Assembly: GCA_014529385.2 (NCBI GenBank)
Contig: CM043957.1
Coordinates: forward strand, 82,615,881-82,679,880
DNA length: 64,000 bases
Origin: Adiantum capillus-veneris
Taxonomy: Eukaryota > Streptophyta > Polypodiopsida > Polypodiales > Pteridaceae
Reading direction: 5' to 3'
Both the position numbers and the translations under genes were made by a program. Below the pieces are notes generated by a model. The model saw nothing but the letters and a program-made list of their open reading frames with translations, did not search any database and was not told where the DNA came from. Positions 10,834 through 22,759 of this stretch are shown in pieces. How positions within the stretch are numbered: position 1 is the stretch's first letter; each line of letters opens with the position of its first letter.

Positions 10834-11692
10834 ACGCCCACATGTTATAATTGTGGAGAGTTGGTTCACATCAGCCCGCAATGTGATAAGCCACCAAGGA
10901 TGGGGGGAGACATGTATCCATTGCCAAGACATGTTTTAACTAGGTCAAATGATTATGGCATCGAAATTAAGGGAGAAGAAGGAACTAGTGGATTAACCGA
11001 GGAGGAAAAGGGAAAGACAAAAGTGCTAAGTGTAGTCACCTTGGAGAAGGCATCAAAGCTAGAGGATACATTAGTGATGCCTATTGGGAAGAGGACCACA
11101 GAGGACAAGGAAGGAAGAAGTGCCCGAGGTCCTAGTAAGAAGAAAGGAAAGAGTCATGAAGGCGAGGATGTCAAGGCCAAGAGGAAAAGAAGGGCTCGTC
11201 GCAAGTTTCATGTTTCAGATTTTCCACTAGGAGATGGGTAATTAAGCTATGACCTGAAGGAGGATTTGACAAACAGGAAAGCAGATGTTACTTTTGGGGA
11301 GCTTATAGAGATGGTGCCTAAGCTAAAGCGACAATGGAAGAGGATGGTTAACCCAATGGAGAAAGAGCTAGAGAGAGGTTCAGTGAAGGTGTTGGCGATG
11401 GATGAGCTACCAAACATTTGTCCAATAGTAGATGTGTGGCATAAAAGAAAAAATCTAGGACAAGTTTATGTGGATGGCGGAGCCCAAATATGCGTCATAA
11501 CACACTCATGTGTTGAGAAGATGGGTCTTACAGTGACTGGGGTATCACGCTTCCGGATTAGATTGGCAAACCATCAAAAAGTAAAATCCTTGGGTGTTGT
11601 AAAGAGCTTAGAAGTGGAGGCATATGATGCAAAGGTAGTGGTTGATTTTCATGTGATGCCAGCAGGGTTGGGAGCATATCCTATTATACTGG
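10834..11692 (+). pseudogene. A1 gag C-terminus and protease, continued from 2072
   Basis: This resumes A1 exactly where A2 split it. The zinc knuckle is CYNCGELVHISPQC (Gly to Val). A basic tail follows, then TAA at 11239-11241 where A2 has AAA. The protease motif VDGGAQICVIT has its Asp codon at 11473. The segment stops at 11692, four codons into the ILGRPW region, where element B is inserted; the rest resumes at 31667. Confidence 0.88.
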
Positions 11693-14080
11693 TGATAGCC
11701 GTTTTTCGCCTCTTCGTAATTGCCATAGTGAGTTAATCCACCCTACCAAAATCATCCAAACACTGTGGCTATCCCTACCATTTCACTGTATATAGGTGTG
11801 TGTGAGTTAGGGGACTTTTCCCATATCTTCTTAAAAACCCTCAGCTAGCTAGTCACTGGGCTAGTTGAGCCAAAAAAATAAAAAAATAAAAAAATATAAG
11901 TATATTATGGCCCATTTGTGTGTAAATATTTCATTGTATATAGGGCCTAAATAAAAGGATTTTTCATAATTATTTTGGTATTTATTTAAATATTTCTACC
12001 TATGGTGTGTTATTTATGCTATGTACATTGACTCATCATTACCATATTTTTTCTTAGCATTTTGCATACTCTTTATTCCATATAAAAATAATTTCATGCA
12101 AGCTTCTCTTATTTTTGGTGTAACTCAATGCCAACAAAAATCCAAAAAAACTAGTTTTATTTATGTGTATATTTTTTCACTATTGTGATTTTTCCTTCCT
12201 ACATCTATTCTCTTTTACTCTCATAAATTAGAACACCAAAAATATTCATCTTTTTATGGTAGACTTATAATGAGAGAGATTTTTTTTGACCCCTTTATAT
12301 TTTTTCCACCTATATTATTTATATTTGACATGTACATATTTTTTAGACCCCTCAATATTTGATTTTCTTAGTTGTACTATTCATTTATATCATGATCTCA
12401 ACAATATCTTCAATTATAGACCTACCAAATAAGGTCAAGGGTATGTGGAATGCATGCATGCACCATGGGGAGCTCACTCTTGGAGGTATTCAAAACAATC
12501 ATCCAAAGAAGGACCTCACAAGGACCTTGTGCAGTGGAAAAAACAGTCGGTTTTGCTGAATTTTTAAAGATCACATGCTCCTTGAATTTGAAAAGGTAAT
12601 ACAAACAAAAGTTATAGCTCGTGAGCTGAAATTTCACCTCAAATGTTTTCATATTTTTTTGAGCTACGAGCTGTGAGCTAGGATTTTATTTGTGGACCCC
12701 AGTTTGCCCATGCTATGCAGCCACACTCCCTCTTCCACTTTACCATTTTCCTCTTTCACACACACCTCTCCACTCATCATCCCCACCTCTCTCACCACTC
12801 CTCTTTGCACCCTACTCACCTTCTTCTCAACCTTGAAAAATAAGAGAAACCATGGTGAACTCATGTCTCCTACACACACTTCCATTCCAAAATTGACCAC
12901 CTAGTCTCATTTTTTCTCTTCCATATTACACATATTTATAAAAAAAACCACAAAATTCAGCCTCTTCTCTTGAAAGACAACATCATGGTGATTGATTACT
13001 CATGTTCACTTACCTTGTCTCCCAAGGAAGGTCAAGAGTGGAGAAAAAACGTACCGTCAAAGCTAGTGGACCGTCAACAAGCGTCAAAATTGACCCTACT
13101 CAAGACACTTGGAGCATCGACATTGTAAGAAATCCATATTTTCTTACCTATTAAGAGTTTTTTCTTCCTTATTTGTATCCTATATGGATACTTCCATTGT
13201 AAATATCCAATTCCATTTGTAAATCAATAAAAATACTAACTCTACTAATTTACTAACACTAACCTAGTATGAAAAGTCCTATCACCTCCACTTCTCTCCT
13301 CTCTCTTTTCTTCATCTATCCCCACCAACTTCTTGATAATTCCAAGCAAAAAAATTAGATAAGTGCTGAAAATCTAACCCAACCATGGTTAGAGGAGTAA
13401 CCCTAGCCCTCAAAATTGCTATAAAAGGAGGGTGTAGCTAGCACAAAGGGGGAGTCATAAGCAAGAGCACTATGCTATAGCTTGAGAAGCGAAGCTCAAC
13501 CTCTTTAGAATGAGCTCTTTAGTGGAAGCTCATTGGCTTATGCATATGCATGTGTTGTATTAGGGGTGATTAGCAAGGGAACTCTATGCCATTGTAAGAG
13601 AGAGTGATCATTCAATTGAGAGTAGAAAATCTATCATTTCTCCTACTAGTGTAAGCCCAACATTTGCTGAATCAAGGAGGGTGGATTTGGACTAATCTTG
13701 GATACTTTGTCTCTCTTCCAACGTAAAGAAATGGACAACAATGATGTGTAAGTGTCTTGGTGTGTTTTAAAGTTCTTAATAGCTTGTCTATAGGTGTTGT
13801 CATCAATTCAGCCATAAATTCCACATATTGTAAGAGGGCAACAGGGTGGAGAGGACTCCCCTGGCCTTAAGACAGTGATTGGGGTGGCTTTTCTTGTGAT
13901 GTGTTGTGGTGTAATTTACTCAAGCTATGTTGAACAAATACTAATCTCACTTTGATTGTTAGTGGACAGATTTGTAAGAAGGTATTAATGTAACAAGCAT
14001 CCCCTCCCCCTTCTCTCTCTTTCTTACATATATAATTGTGTTTGCTTGATCATTGCCGATACATTTCAAAGCAGCCCGAG

Positions 14081-14136
<56 letters not shown>

Positions 14137-14310
14137 ACGCGTCCTAGTTCGCATCCAAAACTAGGTGGTGCCCCAAATTTGTGTAGGGTTAGGTTGCGGG
14201 TTTGTGTGTGTGTTTGTTGTTTTTTCCAACCCCAACCCAATTGAGTAGCATGGGAGCTTAGAAGGGTGCTTAGAGGCCACTCTTCTTGTTGCCCGCCCCG
14301 GACCGCCTCA
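11693..14310 (+). repeat. B 5' LTR
   Basis: A 2618-bp LTR, unusually long. It contains AT-rich U3 sequence, a TATA box (TATAAAA at 13420-13426) and a (TC)n tract at about 14083-14134 near its 3' end. It has no coding sequence I trust. Its partner is 20209-22433 joined to 31258-31666. Confidence 0.92.
13420..13426 (+). promoter_or_regulatory. TATA box in B 5' LTR
   Basis: TATAAAA in a CTATAAAAGGAGGG context. The same box is at 21938-21944 in the 3' LTR. Confidence 0.65.
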
Positions 14311-14313
14311 AAT

Positions 14314-14331
14314 TGGTGCCCCCACTGAGGA
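14314..14331 (+). promoter_or_regulatory. B primer-binding site
   Basis: TGGTGCCCCCACTGAGGA begins three bases after the LTR end. It is shared with A2 and D but differs from the tRNA-Asp-like site of C. Confidence 0.75.
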
Positions 14332-14384
14332 TGGCTTGTGTATTTTTGTGAAGGCTCAACCTTTAGCATAATCAAGTAGCTTGC

Positions 14385-14597
14385 ATGAATCATGAGAATT
14401 TGTATGACCTCTTCATTCCCATTGCAAGGCAAAAGGTACAAATAATTGTTAGTACTAAGTTGCAATTTCAACGTGTAATTCGTAGAATGTTAGGTCCTCT
14501 TAGGTTGGTAGAGATAAACACATCAGTAAATCCTTTTATTTTACCTCTCATTAGGTACGACCTTAGTTTGGACGTCTATATTTTTGTTTTGTTTTAA
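14385..14597 (+). CDS. B upstream ORF 1 (70 aa), unknown function
   Basis: An intact small ORF in the leader. It aligns with the 72-aa ORF of D (54896-54678, minus strand): both begin MN-x-x-NL and share an MLG..R..E block and a PLI/PLV...IFVL/IYVL ending. It is more distantly similar to upstream ORF 2. It keeps an open frame while B gag carries several stops, so coding constraint is plausible. I recognise no domain. Confidence 0.6.
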   Translation: MNHENLYDLFIPIARQKVQIIVSTKLQFQRVIRRMLGPLRLVEINTSVNPFILPLIRYDLSLDVYIFVLF

Positions 14598-14618
14598 GCA
14601 TAAGGTGATGCATAGACA

Positions 14619-14837
14619 ATGGATAATGGCCAAAGAATAGAGGTTTTCCCCTTTCATTTCACTCCACACATTAGAATAAACATTGCAATTAGTAGAAAAA
14701 TCCATTTTCAACAACGTATGGTGTTCATGTTTTGTGCCCAAAGAGTAGGAGAAATTCTCGCATCACCAAACCCTGTCATCCTGTCTCTTATTGATTATCA
14801 TAGGTCATTTGATGTGAATATTTTTATTTTGTTGTAG
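14619..14837 (+). CDS. B upstream ORF 2 (72 aa), unknown function
   Basis: It has exactly the same length as the A2 ORF at 3949-4167 and is clearly similar. Shared features are FPFHFT/FTPFH at residues 10-15, SRKI-x-FQQR near 25-33, VFMF at 35-38, EIL at 45-47, and SFDV near 63-66. It lies 22 bases after upstream ORF 1 and about 85 bases before gag. It is probably a small accessory protein or a translated leader element. The function is unknown. Confidence 0.65.
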   Translation: MDNGQRIEVFPFHFTPHIRINIAISRKIHFQQRMVFMFCAQRVGEILASPNPVILSLIDYHRSFDVNIFILL

Positions 14838-14922
14838 AATAGATTGCAATTTAGAAAACATTATTGTGTAAATTTTTTAAAAAAGAAAAACAAAAACGTG
14901 TTGTCACTTTGAAACCGATTCA

Positions 14923-15749
14923 ATGGAGGCCCAACGCCAAATGTCAGGATATCCTCTTTTCTTTGGAGAGCTTGGAGAGGATGCATAATTATTTTTAGAG
15001 AATTTCAAGATGTCTTGACGTATCAAGAGGATAGTAACTGATCAAGAACGTGTAGAAATGTTTGAGGTGGTCCTTAGGAAAGATGCGAGCACTTGGTTTG
15101 ATTCTTTGCCTGAGGAAGTTAAGGGGAATTACACAGAAGTTTTGAATCATTTCAAGAAATACTTCTTTGATCCCCAAAACACTAAAAAACTATGGCAAGA
15201 CACTGTTTCTCATAAGCAAAAAGACTTAGACGACTACTACTTGTACAAGCAAGAGTTTCTACGTCTTTGGGCTCTATGGATACGAAATGTTGCTAACCCT
15301 GGTGATGGTGCATAATTTCTAAAGAAGGAGAGGTTCATAGCCGGACTCTTTCCTGACCTTAAGATAAAAGTTGAGGCGGGTGCACCTGCTACCTTTGATG
15401 CAGCTGAAACTAGGGCTGCTGAGAAATATAGGAAACTCAAGTGCCTAAGGGGAGAGGTTCCAATAGAAGGTCTTAGACCCAAAGGTAAGTCACAAGCATC
15501 AACATCTAAGGAGATTCCTGAGGTAACGGCCGAAGTGATTGAGAAGTTAAATGAATCTTTAAGCAGCCTGTCAATTCACCTTGCACAAGCTGTAGGTCCA
15601 AAGGGACAAGCAAAGAAGTCTAAAGAGCGAGATCCACGACCTAGGAGAGTCTTGCAATGTTGGAATTGAGGAGAGTCTGGACATGGGATGTATAATTGTC
15701 CTTGGCCCCGTGGGGAGCCAGGGAGACCTAACTTGAATTACCCAGGATG
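14923..15749 (+). pseudogene. gag: B gag, several in-frame stops
   Basis: A continuous frame from ATG 14923 carries capsid sequence (W.DSLPEEVKGNY, FKKYF, FLKKERFIAGLFP). Stops lie at 14986-14988, about 15019, 15313-15315 and 15667-15669. The last replaces the second Cys of the zinc knuckle (TGT to TGA; CWN-stop-GESGHGMYNC). It is related to D gag, which has the same order of motifs. Broken gag beside almost intact pol suggests recent decay or help from other copies. Confidence 0.85.
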
Positions 15750-16859
15750 AATGCAGGTGAAGGAACTAGTCAACAACCACGACTTCTACAAAGGCCAAAT
15801 GGAGCAAGACCACCTCCACAAGGAGTGGAAGGAGTTCCACCTTTCCCAGACCTTAATGTGCATGTGGTAGAGGTGACAAACTCAAATGAGGTTGACATGG
15901 AAGCAAATGGAATTAAGCGTGGCCGAGGAAAAGGTAAGGAGAAAGAAGGGGTTACATCACGAAGTGACCATGGACGAGAAAAGAAGGCAAAGGAGACCAA
16001 GGAAGCTAAGAGGACTCGACGTCGTATCAACCTCCAAGACTTCCCTCTTGGACATGGTATGGCTCCATACAACCTATTGGAAGACATGAGAGGTAAGGGT
16101 CCTGATATCTCATGGCCTCAGTTTCTTGCATTATGCCCACAAGTTAGGAGGGATTTAACAAAGGCAGTTAGCACTAGGAGAAAGGTAAAAGAGAGTGTGC
16201 CTGTTGTAAAAATTGCACATGTTGAAATGAATGAGGATATTACACCTGTGCTAGATTGTTACATCAAAGGAAGATTGGTTAGGAAAGGTCTAGTGGATGG
16301 GGGTGCACAAATTTGCATCATGACAGAGGGACTCATGCAAAAACTAGGCATGCACATCCATGAGACACCTGAAATGAAAGTCAAGATGGCAAACAATAGC
16401 AAAGCTAGGTGTGTAGGCATTTGTAAGAATGTCTCTGTGGAGGCCTTTGGCATTAAGAAGGCAGTGGATTTCTATGTCATGTCTACCAAAGGAAATGGTT
16501 ACCCATTTATCCTAGGGAGACCATGGCTAATGAAAATGCGAGCTTTGCAGGATTGGGAGAGTGGAAAACTAATTTGCAGGAATGACAATCATAAGAAGGT
16601 TGTCTTTGACATGAAGGAGCAACGCCAAGAGGAGCTCCATGAAGAATCATCTCAAAGTGAGACGGAGGAAGGCTGGACCGATAGCACTTCAAAAGGAGAA
16701 AGTAGCGGAAACATGACTGAAGAGGAGTCTTCCATCGAAGTCATGGGGGTAAGGTTTAATCCAAACAACCAAGAGACCTCTTGCCCAGGTTTGGAAGAGG
16801 TAGGTTCCCAAGAAAACCAAAAAGTGGAAGATGTTATCTACAACACTTACAAAGGATGA
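15747..16859 (+). CDS. B gag-pol linker and aspartic protease
   Basis: A 370-codon open frame. The first 110 residues are basic and polar, with a nuclear-localisation-like KRGRGKGKEKE run. The block FPLGHGMAPYNLLEDM lies near residue 100. The protease active site VDGGAQICIM has Asp at residue 184, and FILGRPWL is near 254. An acidic C-terminus rich in Glu and Ser follows. As in A and C, the active site reads DGG. The next reading frame (RT) overlaps its end by 29 bases. Confidence 0.85.
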   Translation: MNAGEGTSQQPRLLQRPNGARPPPQGVEGVPPFPDLNVHVVEVTNSNEVDMEANGIKRGRGKGKEKEGVTSRSDHGREKKAKETKEAKRTRRRINLQDFPLGHGMAPYNLLEDMRGKGPDISWPQFLALCPQVRRDLTKAVSTRRKVKESVPVVKIAHVEMNEDITPVLDCYIKGRLVRKGLVDGGAQICIMTEGLMQKLGMHIHETPEMKVKMANNSKARCVGICKNVSVEAFGIKKAVDFYVMSTKGNGYPFILGRPWLMKMRALQDWESGKLICRNDNHKKVVFDMKEQRQEELHEESSQSETEEGWTDSTSKGESSGNMTEEESSIEVMGVRFNPNNQETSCPGLEEVGSQENQKVEDVIYNTYKG

Positions 16860-18626
16860 AAGAGAGGAGCTCAAAGGTGTGTTAAGGAAATTTCCTTGGC
16901 TTTTTGCTAAAGACTACACCGATGTGCGTGGAGTAGATGCTGTTCAAAACAAAATTGAGTTGAAGCCAGGGACCACACCTAAGGCTCAAAAGCTACGAAG
17001 GCTAGGTGTCATCAAGGAGCAGGCTTTACTCAAGGAGGTAAGAAAGCTTCTAGCAGCAGGTTTCGTTTATCCAGTGGAGAATTTTGAGTGGGTCTCTCCC
17101 GTTGTTGTCACTTCTAAGAAAAATGGCAAGTGGAGGGTGTGTTGGATTACCGTCCACTCAATGAGGCAACAAAAAGAGATCACTTTCCCCTCCCATTTCA
17201 AGATGAGATACTAAATGAGGTAGTTGGTCATGAGAAGTACACTGTGTGTGATGGCTACTCGAGTTACTTTCAAATAGGTATCGCATTGGGAGATCAGTTA
17301 AAAACAACCTTCATCACTCCTTGGGGTTGTTATGCTTTTAGAGTCATGCCATTTGGTCTGAAAAATGCTCCTGCAACATTCCAACGTTTCATGAACATGG
17401 TGTTTCAAGAATTCTTTGGAAAGTCAATTAGGGTGTTCATTGATGATTTCTGCATTTATAGCTCAAAATCATTGCATCTACAAAGGGTAGAAGAAGGTTT
17501 AAAGAAGCTCTATGACATGGGAGGTCAACTCAACCCCGACAAATGTCACATAGGTGAGGATGAAGTGATCTTGCTTGGTCACAAGGTTTCCTATAAAGGC
17601 ATTGAGGTGGATCCTTCAAAGGCAAAGGCTCTTATTGAGCTCCCATCACCCAAGAATCTCAAAGAGGTAATCTCATTCATTCAAAAGGTGAAGTATATGT
17701 CACGCTTTATTCACTTAGCTTCGGAGTTGCTTCATCCTTTGCAAAAGTTGACACAACAAGTAGAATTTGCATGGTCTGATGAGCTTGAAGAGCACTTTTG
17801 TAACATTAAAGTCATTTTGTCAGAGCTACCAACACTCATGCCTCCTTGTTGGGAGTACACATTCTTTGTTAGCTCTAGTGTTGGGAAGGAAACAATTGGT
17901 GCAGTTTTATTACAACAAAATCCCCACAGTACCAGAATGCGACCCATCTACTTTGCTAGTAGGGTCATGAATGCTTTAGAGAGAGGCTACACGGAGGCAG
18001 AACTCATGATGCTTTCTCTCATGTTTGCGGTGAGAAATTTTAGATCCTACCTGCTACCAAAACCTTTTTTAATTCTCACTGCAGAAAATTTGTTCCCTTG
18101 GGTGTCATCTAAAATGAATCTTAGTACTAGGATCTCAAAGTGGATTATGGAGTTGCAAGAGTTTCAATACTCTTTCAAAGTAGAAGATAGTGTGCGTGCA
18201 CAATTGGCAGGGATCCTTACTTATAGGGTACATGAGAAGGAGATTAAGGTTCCTGAAGTAAAGACCCTACCATTGCCACCACCTAAAAGTATTCGTAATG
18301 CTTTTACATTGTTCTTTGATGGAGCTTTTCGACAAGTCAAAGGAAAAGCAGGGGGAGGGCTAGTATTGCTCAACCCAAGTGGAGAGGTGGTCATGAAAGA
18401 GAAGGTCAATCTACCAGGTTCAACTAGCAACAATGAAGTAGAATACGTCACACTACTTCATGGTTTAAAGATATGCATTGGCCAAGGTATACAACGTCTC
18501 ATGGTAAAAGGGGATTCACTTCTCATTGTGAAGCAAATTTTAGGCATTTGGGCATGCAAGAATGAAAGCTTAACGACAAAAGTTCATGCCATTCGTAGGC
18601 TGTTTAATCAATTTGAAGAAGTGTAA
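16831..18626 (+). pseudogene. B reverse transcriptase, RNase H and second RNase H (one frameshift)
   Basis: Frame 16831-17214 carries the RT N-terminus (GTTPKAQKLRRLG, GFVYPVENFEWVSPVV). A one-base loss near 17143 (GTGTG shortened before GGATTAC) moves it to frame 17130-18626, which holds DYRPLNEAT, YTVCDGYSSYFQ, PFGLKNAPATFQRFM and the catalytic FIDDF near 17438. Gypsy RNase H follows, then the extra RNase H (LFFDGAF near 18310, NNEVEY near 18430). A TAA at 18624-18626 cuts the end of the second RNase H; the frame continues after it. Confidence 0.9.
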
Positions 18627-18704
18627 CTATATCATATTCCTAGGAAACAAAATGAAGATGCCGATTTACTTGCACAACAAGTAGTTACATGTGTTGAGAA
18701 AGAA

Positions 18705-20180
18705 GTGCAGGTCATCATGGTGGCAACAACTGTCAAGCAGCCGAGATACCAGGGATTGGAGTCATTGACTCCCATTATTAGCTACATTTTGGAGGGTGAG
18801 TTTCCACAAGACTTCACAAAGGCTCAGAAGAGGAGACTCATGAAAAAGGCAAGTGCGTATCTCTTTCTAGAAGGATCCCTCTATCAAAGAGGGAAGGATC
18901 AAGTGTGCAGAAGAGTACCAACTATCAAGGAGATTCCAGCCATTCTAAAAGGTTTGCATGAAGAGGCATGTGGTGGTCATTTTGCCCAAGAGTTAACTGT
19001 GAAGAAGATTTTTCTTGCGGGGTATGTTTGGCCAAGTCTGCATGTGGATGTCCAACATTGGTGTAAAAGTTGTCACAATTGTCAGGTAAATGGGAATAGA
19101 AGATTGGTTTATGGTCCAAGGCAAATCGTGCTTGCAAATGGACCCTTTGAAAAGTGGGGCATTGATGCTATGGGTCCTCTCCCTAGGACAAAAAATGATA
19201 AACTCTACATTCTAGTGGCTGTAGACTATATGACTAGGTGGGTGGAAGCACAAAGTGTGGCAAAGGTAAATGAGAGGACAGTGAGCAAATTTGTCTACAC
19301 TCACATTTGTTGTAGATTTGGCACACCTTTGGAGATTGTTTCTGATAATGGTCCAGGGTTTAGAAAGGTCTTGCTCATAGAAGTATGTGAAGAACTTCAC
19401 ATTCTACATCGTCATAGTACACCCTACTATCCCCAATCCAATGGTCTGGTAGAAAAAGCTAACGGTGTCATTGCAGGCATCATTAGAAAGATGGTGAGAA
19501 ACAAGACAAAGTTGTGGGATGACTTCTTGGATGGTGCCTTGTGGGTGTATCGAACCACATATAGGGAAGCCACGGAGTTTACACCATTTCACTTGGTCTA
19601 TGGTCAAGAGGCTTTACAACCAATTGAGCTCAACATTCCAACAATGCGACTTCATGGCAAAGCAGTACAAGATGATCAAGAAGCATGGATGGATCGACTT
19701 CTTACCTTAGCTGAGCTTGAGTGGAAAAGAGAAGCAGCATACGAGTGCTACAAGAGGAAAGCTACGCAGGCGAAGGAGAAGCTTGACAAAAAACTAAAGG
19801 CCAAAGGCATCAATGAAGGAGATCTTGTGCTAAGGTATGACAATCGACTCGACAATCGTTTTGATGCCAAATTTGAAACTAGATGGCAAGGGCCATACAT
19901 AGTTAAGAAGGCTTTCAATTCAAGTTACTATCAACTTATGGACTTGAATGGGAAAGAGCACTCCAGGAAGGTAAACGGGTATCGCTTGAAGCCTTATTTG
20001 AGTCGCCTTCTACCAAAGGATCTACCAAAGATATGTCAAAAGGCAGCTATCTCATGTAGGTATTGTTCCGTGAAGTATGAGTGTAACTCAAACCAAAATT
20101 CTGAGGGGCCAAACAATGAAGACCTCGTCAAGGACTCTGAAGCACTCTCTTTGGAAAAGATGCTCTATGATGGTATATGA
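18705..20180 (+). CDS. B integrase (491 aa)
   Basis: In the same frame as the second RNase H, after the single TAA at 18624. The HHCC zinc domain is HEEACGGHF ... WCKSCHNCQ. Catalytic D154 (GIDAMGP), D214 (SDNGPGF) and E250 (VEKANG) give DD35E spacing. The C-terminal tail has RWQGPYIVKKAF. The open frame is complete to TGA at 20178-20180. It would integrate B cDNA. The 4-bp target duplication of B shows that this integrase type makes 4-bp staggers, unless 5-bp sites were altered. Confidence 0.93.
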   Translation: MQVIMVATTVKQPRYQGLESLTPIISYILEGEFPQDFTKAQKRRLMKKASAYLFLEGSLYQRGKDQVCRRVPTIKEIPAILKGLHEEACGGHFAQELTVKKIFLAGYVWPSLHVDVQHWCKSCHNCQVNGNRRLVYGPRQIVLANGPFEKWGIDAMGPLPRTKNDKLYILVAVDYMTRWVEAQSVAKVNERTVSKFVYTHICCRFGTPLEIVSDNGPGFRKVLLIEVCEELHILHRHSTPYYPQSNGLVEKANGVIAGIIRKMVRNKTKLWDDFLDGALWVYRTTYREATEFTPFHLVYGQEALQPIELNIPTMRLHGKAVQDDQEAWMDRLLTLAELEWKREAAYECYKRKATQAKEKLDKKLKAKGINEGDLVLRYDNRLDNRFDAKFETRWQGPYIVKKAFNSSYYQLMDLNGKEHSRKVNGYRLKPYLSRLLPKDLPKICQKAAISCRYCSVKYECNSNQNSEGPNNEDLVKDSEALSLEKMLYDGI

Positions 20181-20192
20181 ATATACCATCAT

Positions 20193-20208
20193 CCTGGGGG
20201 AGGGCTAA
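20193..20208 (+). promoter_or_regulatory. B polypurine tract
   Basis: CCTGGGGGAGGGCTAA immediately precedes the 3' LTR start at 20209. Confidence 0.8.
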
Positions 20209-22433
20209 TGATAGCCGTTTTTCGGCTCTCTGTAATTGCCATAGTGAGTTAACCCACCCTACCAAAATCATCCAAACACTGTGGCTATCCCTACCATTTC
20301 ACTGTATATAGATGTGTGTGAGTTAGGGGACTTTTTCCATACCTTCTTAAAAACCCTTAGCTAGCTAGTCACTGGGCTAGTTGAGCCAAAAAAATAAAAA
20401 AATATAAAAAATATAAGTATATTATGGCCCATTTGTGTGTAAATATTTCATTGTATATAGGGCCTAAATAAAATGATTTTTCATAATTATTTTGGTATTT
20501 ATTTAAATATTTCTACCTATGGTGTGTTATTTATGCTATGTACATTGACTCATCATTACCATATTTTTTCTTAGCATTTTGCATACTCTTTATTCCATAT
20601 AAAAATAATTTCATGCAAGCTTCTCTTATTTTTGGTGTAACTCCATCCCAACAAAAATCCAAAAAAACTAGTTTTATTTATGTGTATATTTTTTCACTAT
20701 TGTGATTTTTCCTTCCTACATCTATTCTCTTTTACTCTCATAAATTAGAACACCAAAAATATTCATCTTTTTATGGTAGACTTATAATGAGAGAGATTTT
20801 TTTTGACCCCTTTATATTTTTTCCACCTATATTATTTATATTTGACATGTACATATTTTTTAGACCCCTCAATATTTGATTTTCTTAGTTGTACTATTCA
20901 TTTATATCATGATCTCAACAATATCTTCAATTATAGACCTACCAAATAAGGTCAAGGGTATGTGGAATGCATGCATGCACCATGGGGAGCTCACTCTTGG
21001 AGGTATTCAAAAGAATCATCCAAAGAAGGACCTCACAAGGACCTTGTGCAGTGGAAAAAATAGTCGGTTTTGCTGAATTTTTAAAGATCACATGCTCCCC
21101 GAATTTGAAAAGGTAATACAAACAAAAGATATAGCTCGTGAGCTGAAATTTTACCTCAAATTTGTTCATATTTGTTTGAGCTACGAGATGTGAGCTAGGA
21201 TTTTATTTGTGGACCCCAGTTTGCCCATGCTATGCAGCCACACTCCCTCTTCCACTTTACCATTTTCCTCTTTCACACACACCTCTCCACTCATCATCCC
21301 CACCTCTCTCACCACTCCTCTTTGCACCCTACTCACCTTCTTCTCAACCTTGAAGAATAAGAGAAACCATGGTGAACTCATGTTTCCTACACACACTTCC
21401 ATTCCAAAATTGACCACCTAGTCTCATTTTTTCTCTTCCATATTACCCATATTTATAAAAAAAACCACAAAATTCAGCCTCTTCTCTTGAAAGACAACAT
21501 CATGGTGAGTGATTACTAATGTTCACTTACCTTGTCTCCCAAGGAAGGTCAAGAGTGGAGAAAAAACGTACCGTCAAAGCTAGTGGACCGACAACAAGCG
21601 TTAAAATTGACCCTACTCAAGACACTTGGAGCATCGACATTGTAAGAAATCCATATTTTCTTACCTATTAAGAGTTTTTTCTTCCTTATTTGTATCCTAT
21701 ATGGATACTTCCATTGTAAATATCCAATTCCATTTGTAAATCAATAAAAATACTAACTCTACTAATTTACTAACACTAACCTAGTATGAAAAGTCCTATC
21801 ACCTCCACTTCTCTCCTCTCTCTTTTCTTCATCTATCCCCACCAACTTCTTGATAATTCCAAGCAAAAAAATTTAGATAAGTGCTGAAAATCTAACCCAA
21901 CCATGGTTAGAGGAGTAACCCTAGCCCTCAAAATTTCTATAAAAGGAGGGTGTAGCTAGCACAAAGGGGGAGTCATAAGCAAGAGCACTATGCTATAGCT
22001 TGAGAAGCCAAGCTCAACCTCTTTAGAAGGAGCTCTTGAGTGGAAGCTCATTGGCTTATGCATATGCATGTGTTGTATTAGGGGTGATTAGCAAGGGAAC
22101 TCTATGCCATTGTAAGAGAGAGTGATCATTCAATTGAGAGTAGAAAATCTATCATTTCTCCTACTAGTGTAAGCCCAACATTTGCTGAATCAAGGAGGGT
22201 GGATTTGGACTAATCTTGGATACTTTGTCTCTCTTCCAACGTAAAGTAATAGACAACAATGATGTGTAAGTGTGTTGGTGTTTTTTTAAGTTCTTAATAG
22301 CTTGTCTCTGGGTGTTGTCATCAATGCAGCCATAAATTCCACATACTGTAAGAGGGCAACAGGGTGGAGAGGACTCCCCTGGCCTTAAGACAATGATTGG
22401 GGTGGCTTTTCTTGTGATGTGTTGTGGTGTAAT
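20209..22433 (+). repeat. B 3' LTR, first part
   Basis: Matches 11693-13917. It is cut by element C after GTAAT (22429-22433) and continues at 31258. TATA box at 21938-21944. Confidence 0.92.
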
Positions 22434-22726
22434 TGTTAACCCTCACGGCTCACGGACACCCATCACCTACGATGGACGCGTATTATGTATTATTTAGAGT
22501 CAGGTACCGGGCTTGTCAGACCAATAGGGAAAGGTAGAGTGATCGCCGATGAGAGGCGCACTTTAACTTGGACATTCAAGGGGTTAGTTGGCTAAGCATG
22601 GGCGCCCAAGTGTGAATGGGGTGAGCTCCTATAAAAGCCAACTAAACCTAATTTTTACTCATTCTCTCATTTGTGCAATTGAAGAGTGCTCTTGCTCCAT
22701 CTCCATCTTCTTCTTCTTCACCTCCT

Positions 22727-22759
<33 letters not shown>

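Noticed and set aside
10834-11692. A separate gypsy fragment next to A2
   Set aside because: The 4-bp ACGC duplication and exact continuation of A1 gag show it is the second part of A1.
12359-12904. Short ORFs in the B LTR, repeated at 20876-21421
   Set aside because: They recur only because the LTRs are copies; they lie in AT-rich U3 sequence with no domain, and the first is followed by unrelated frames.
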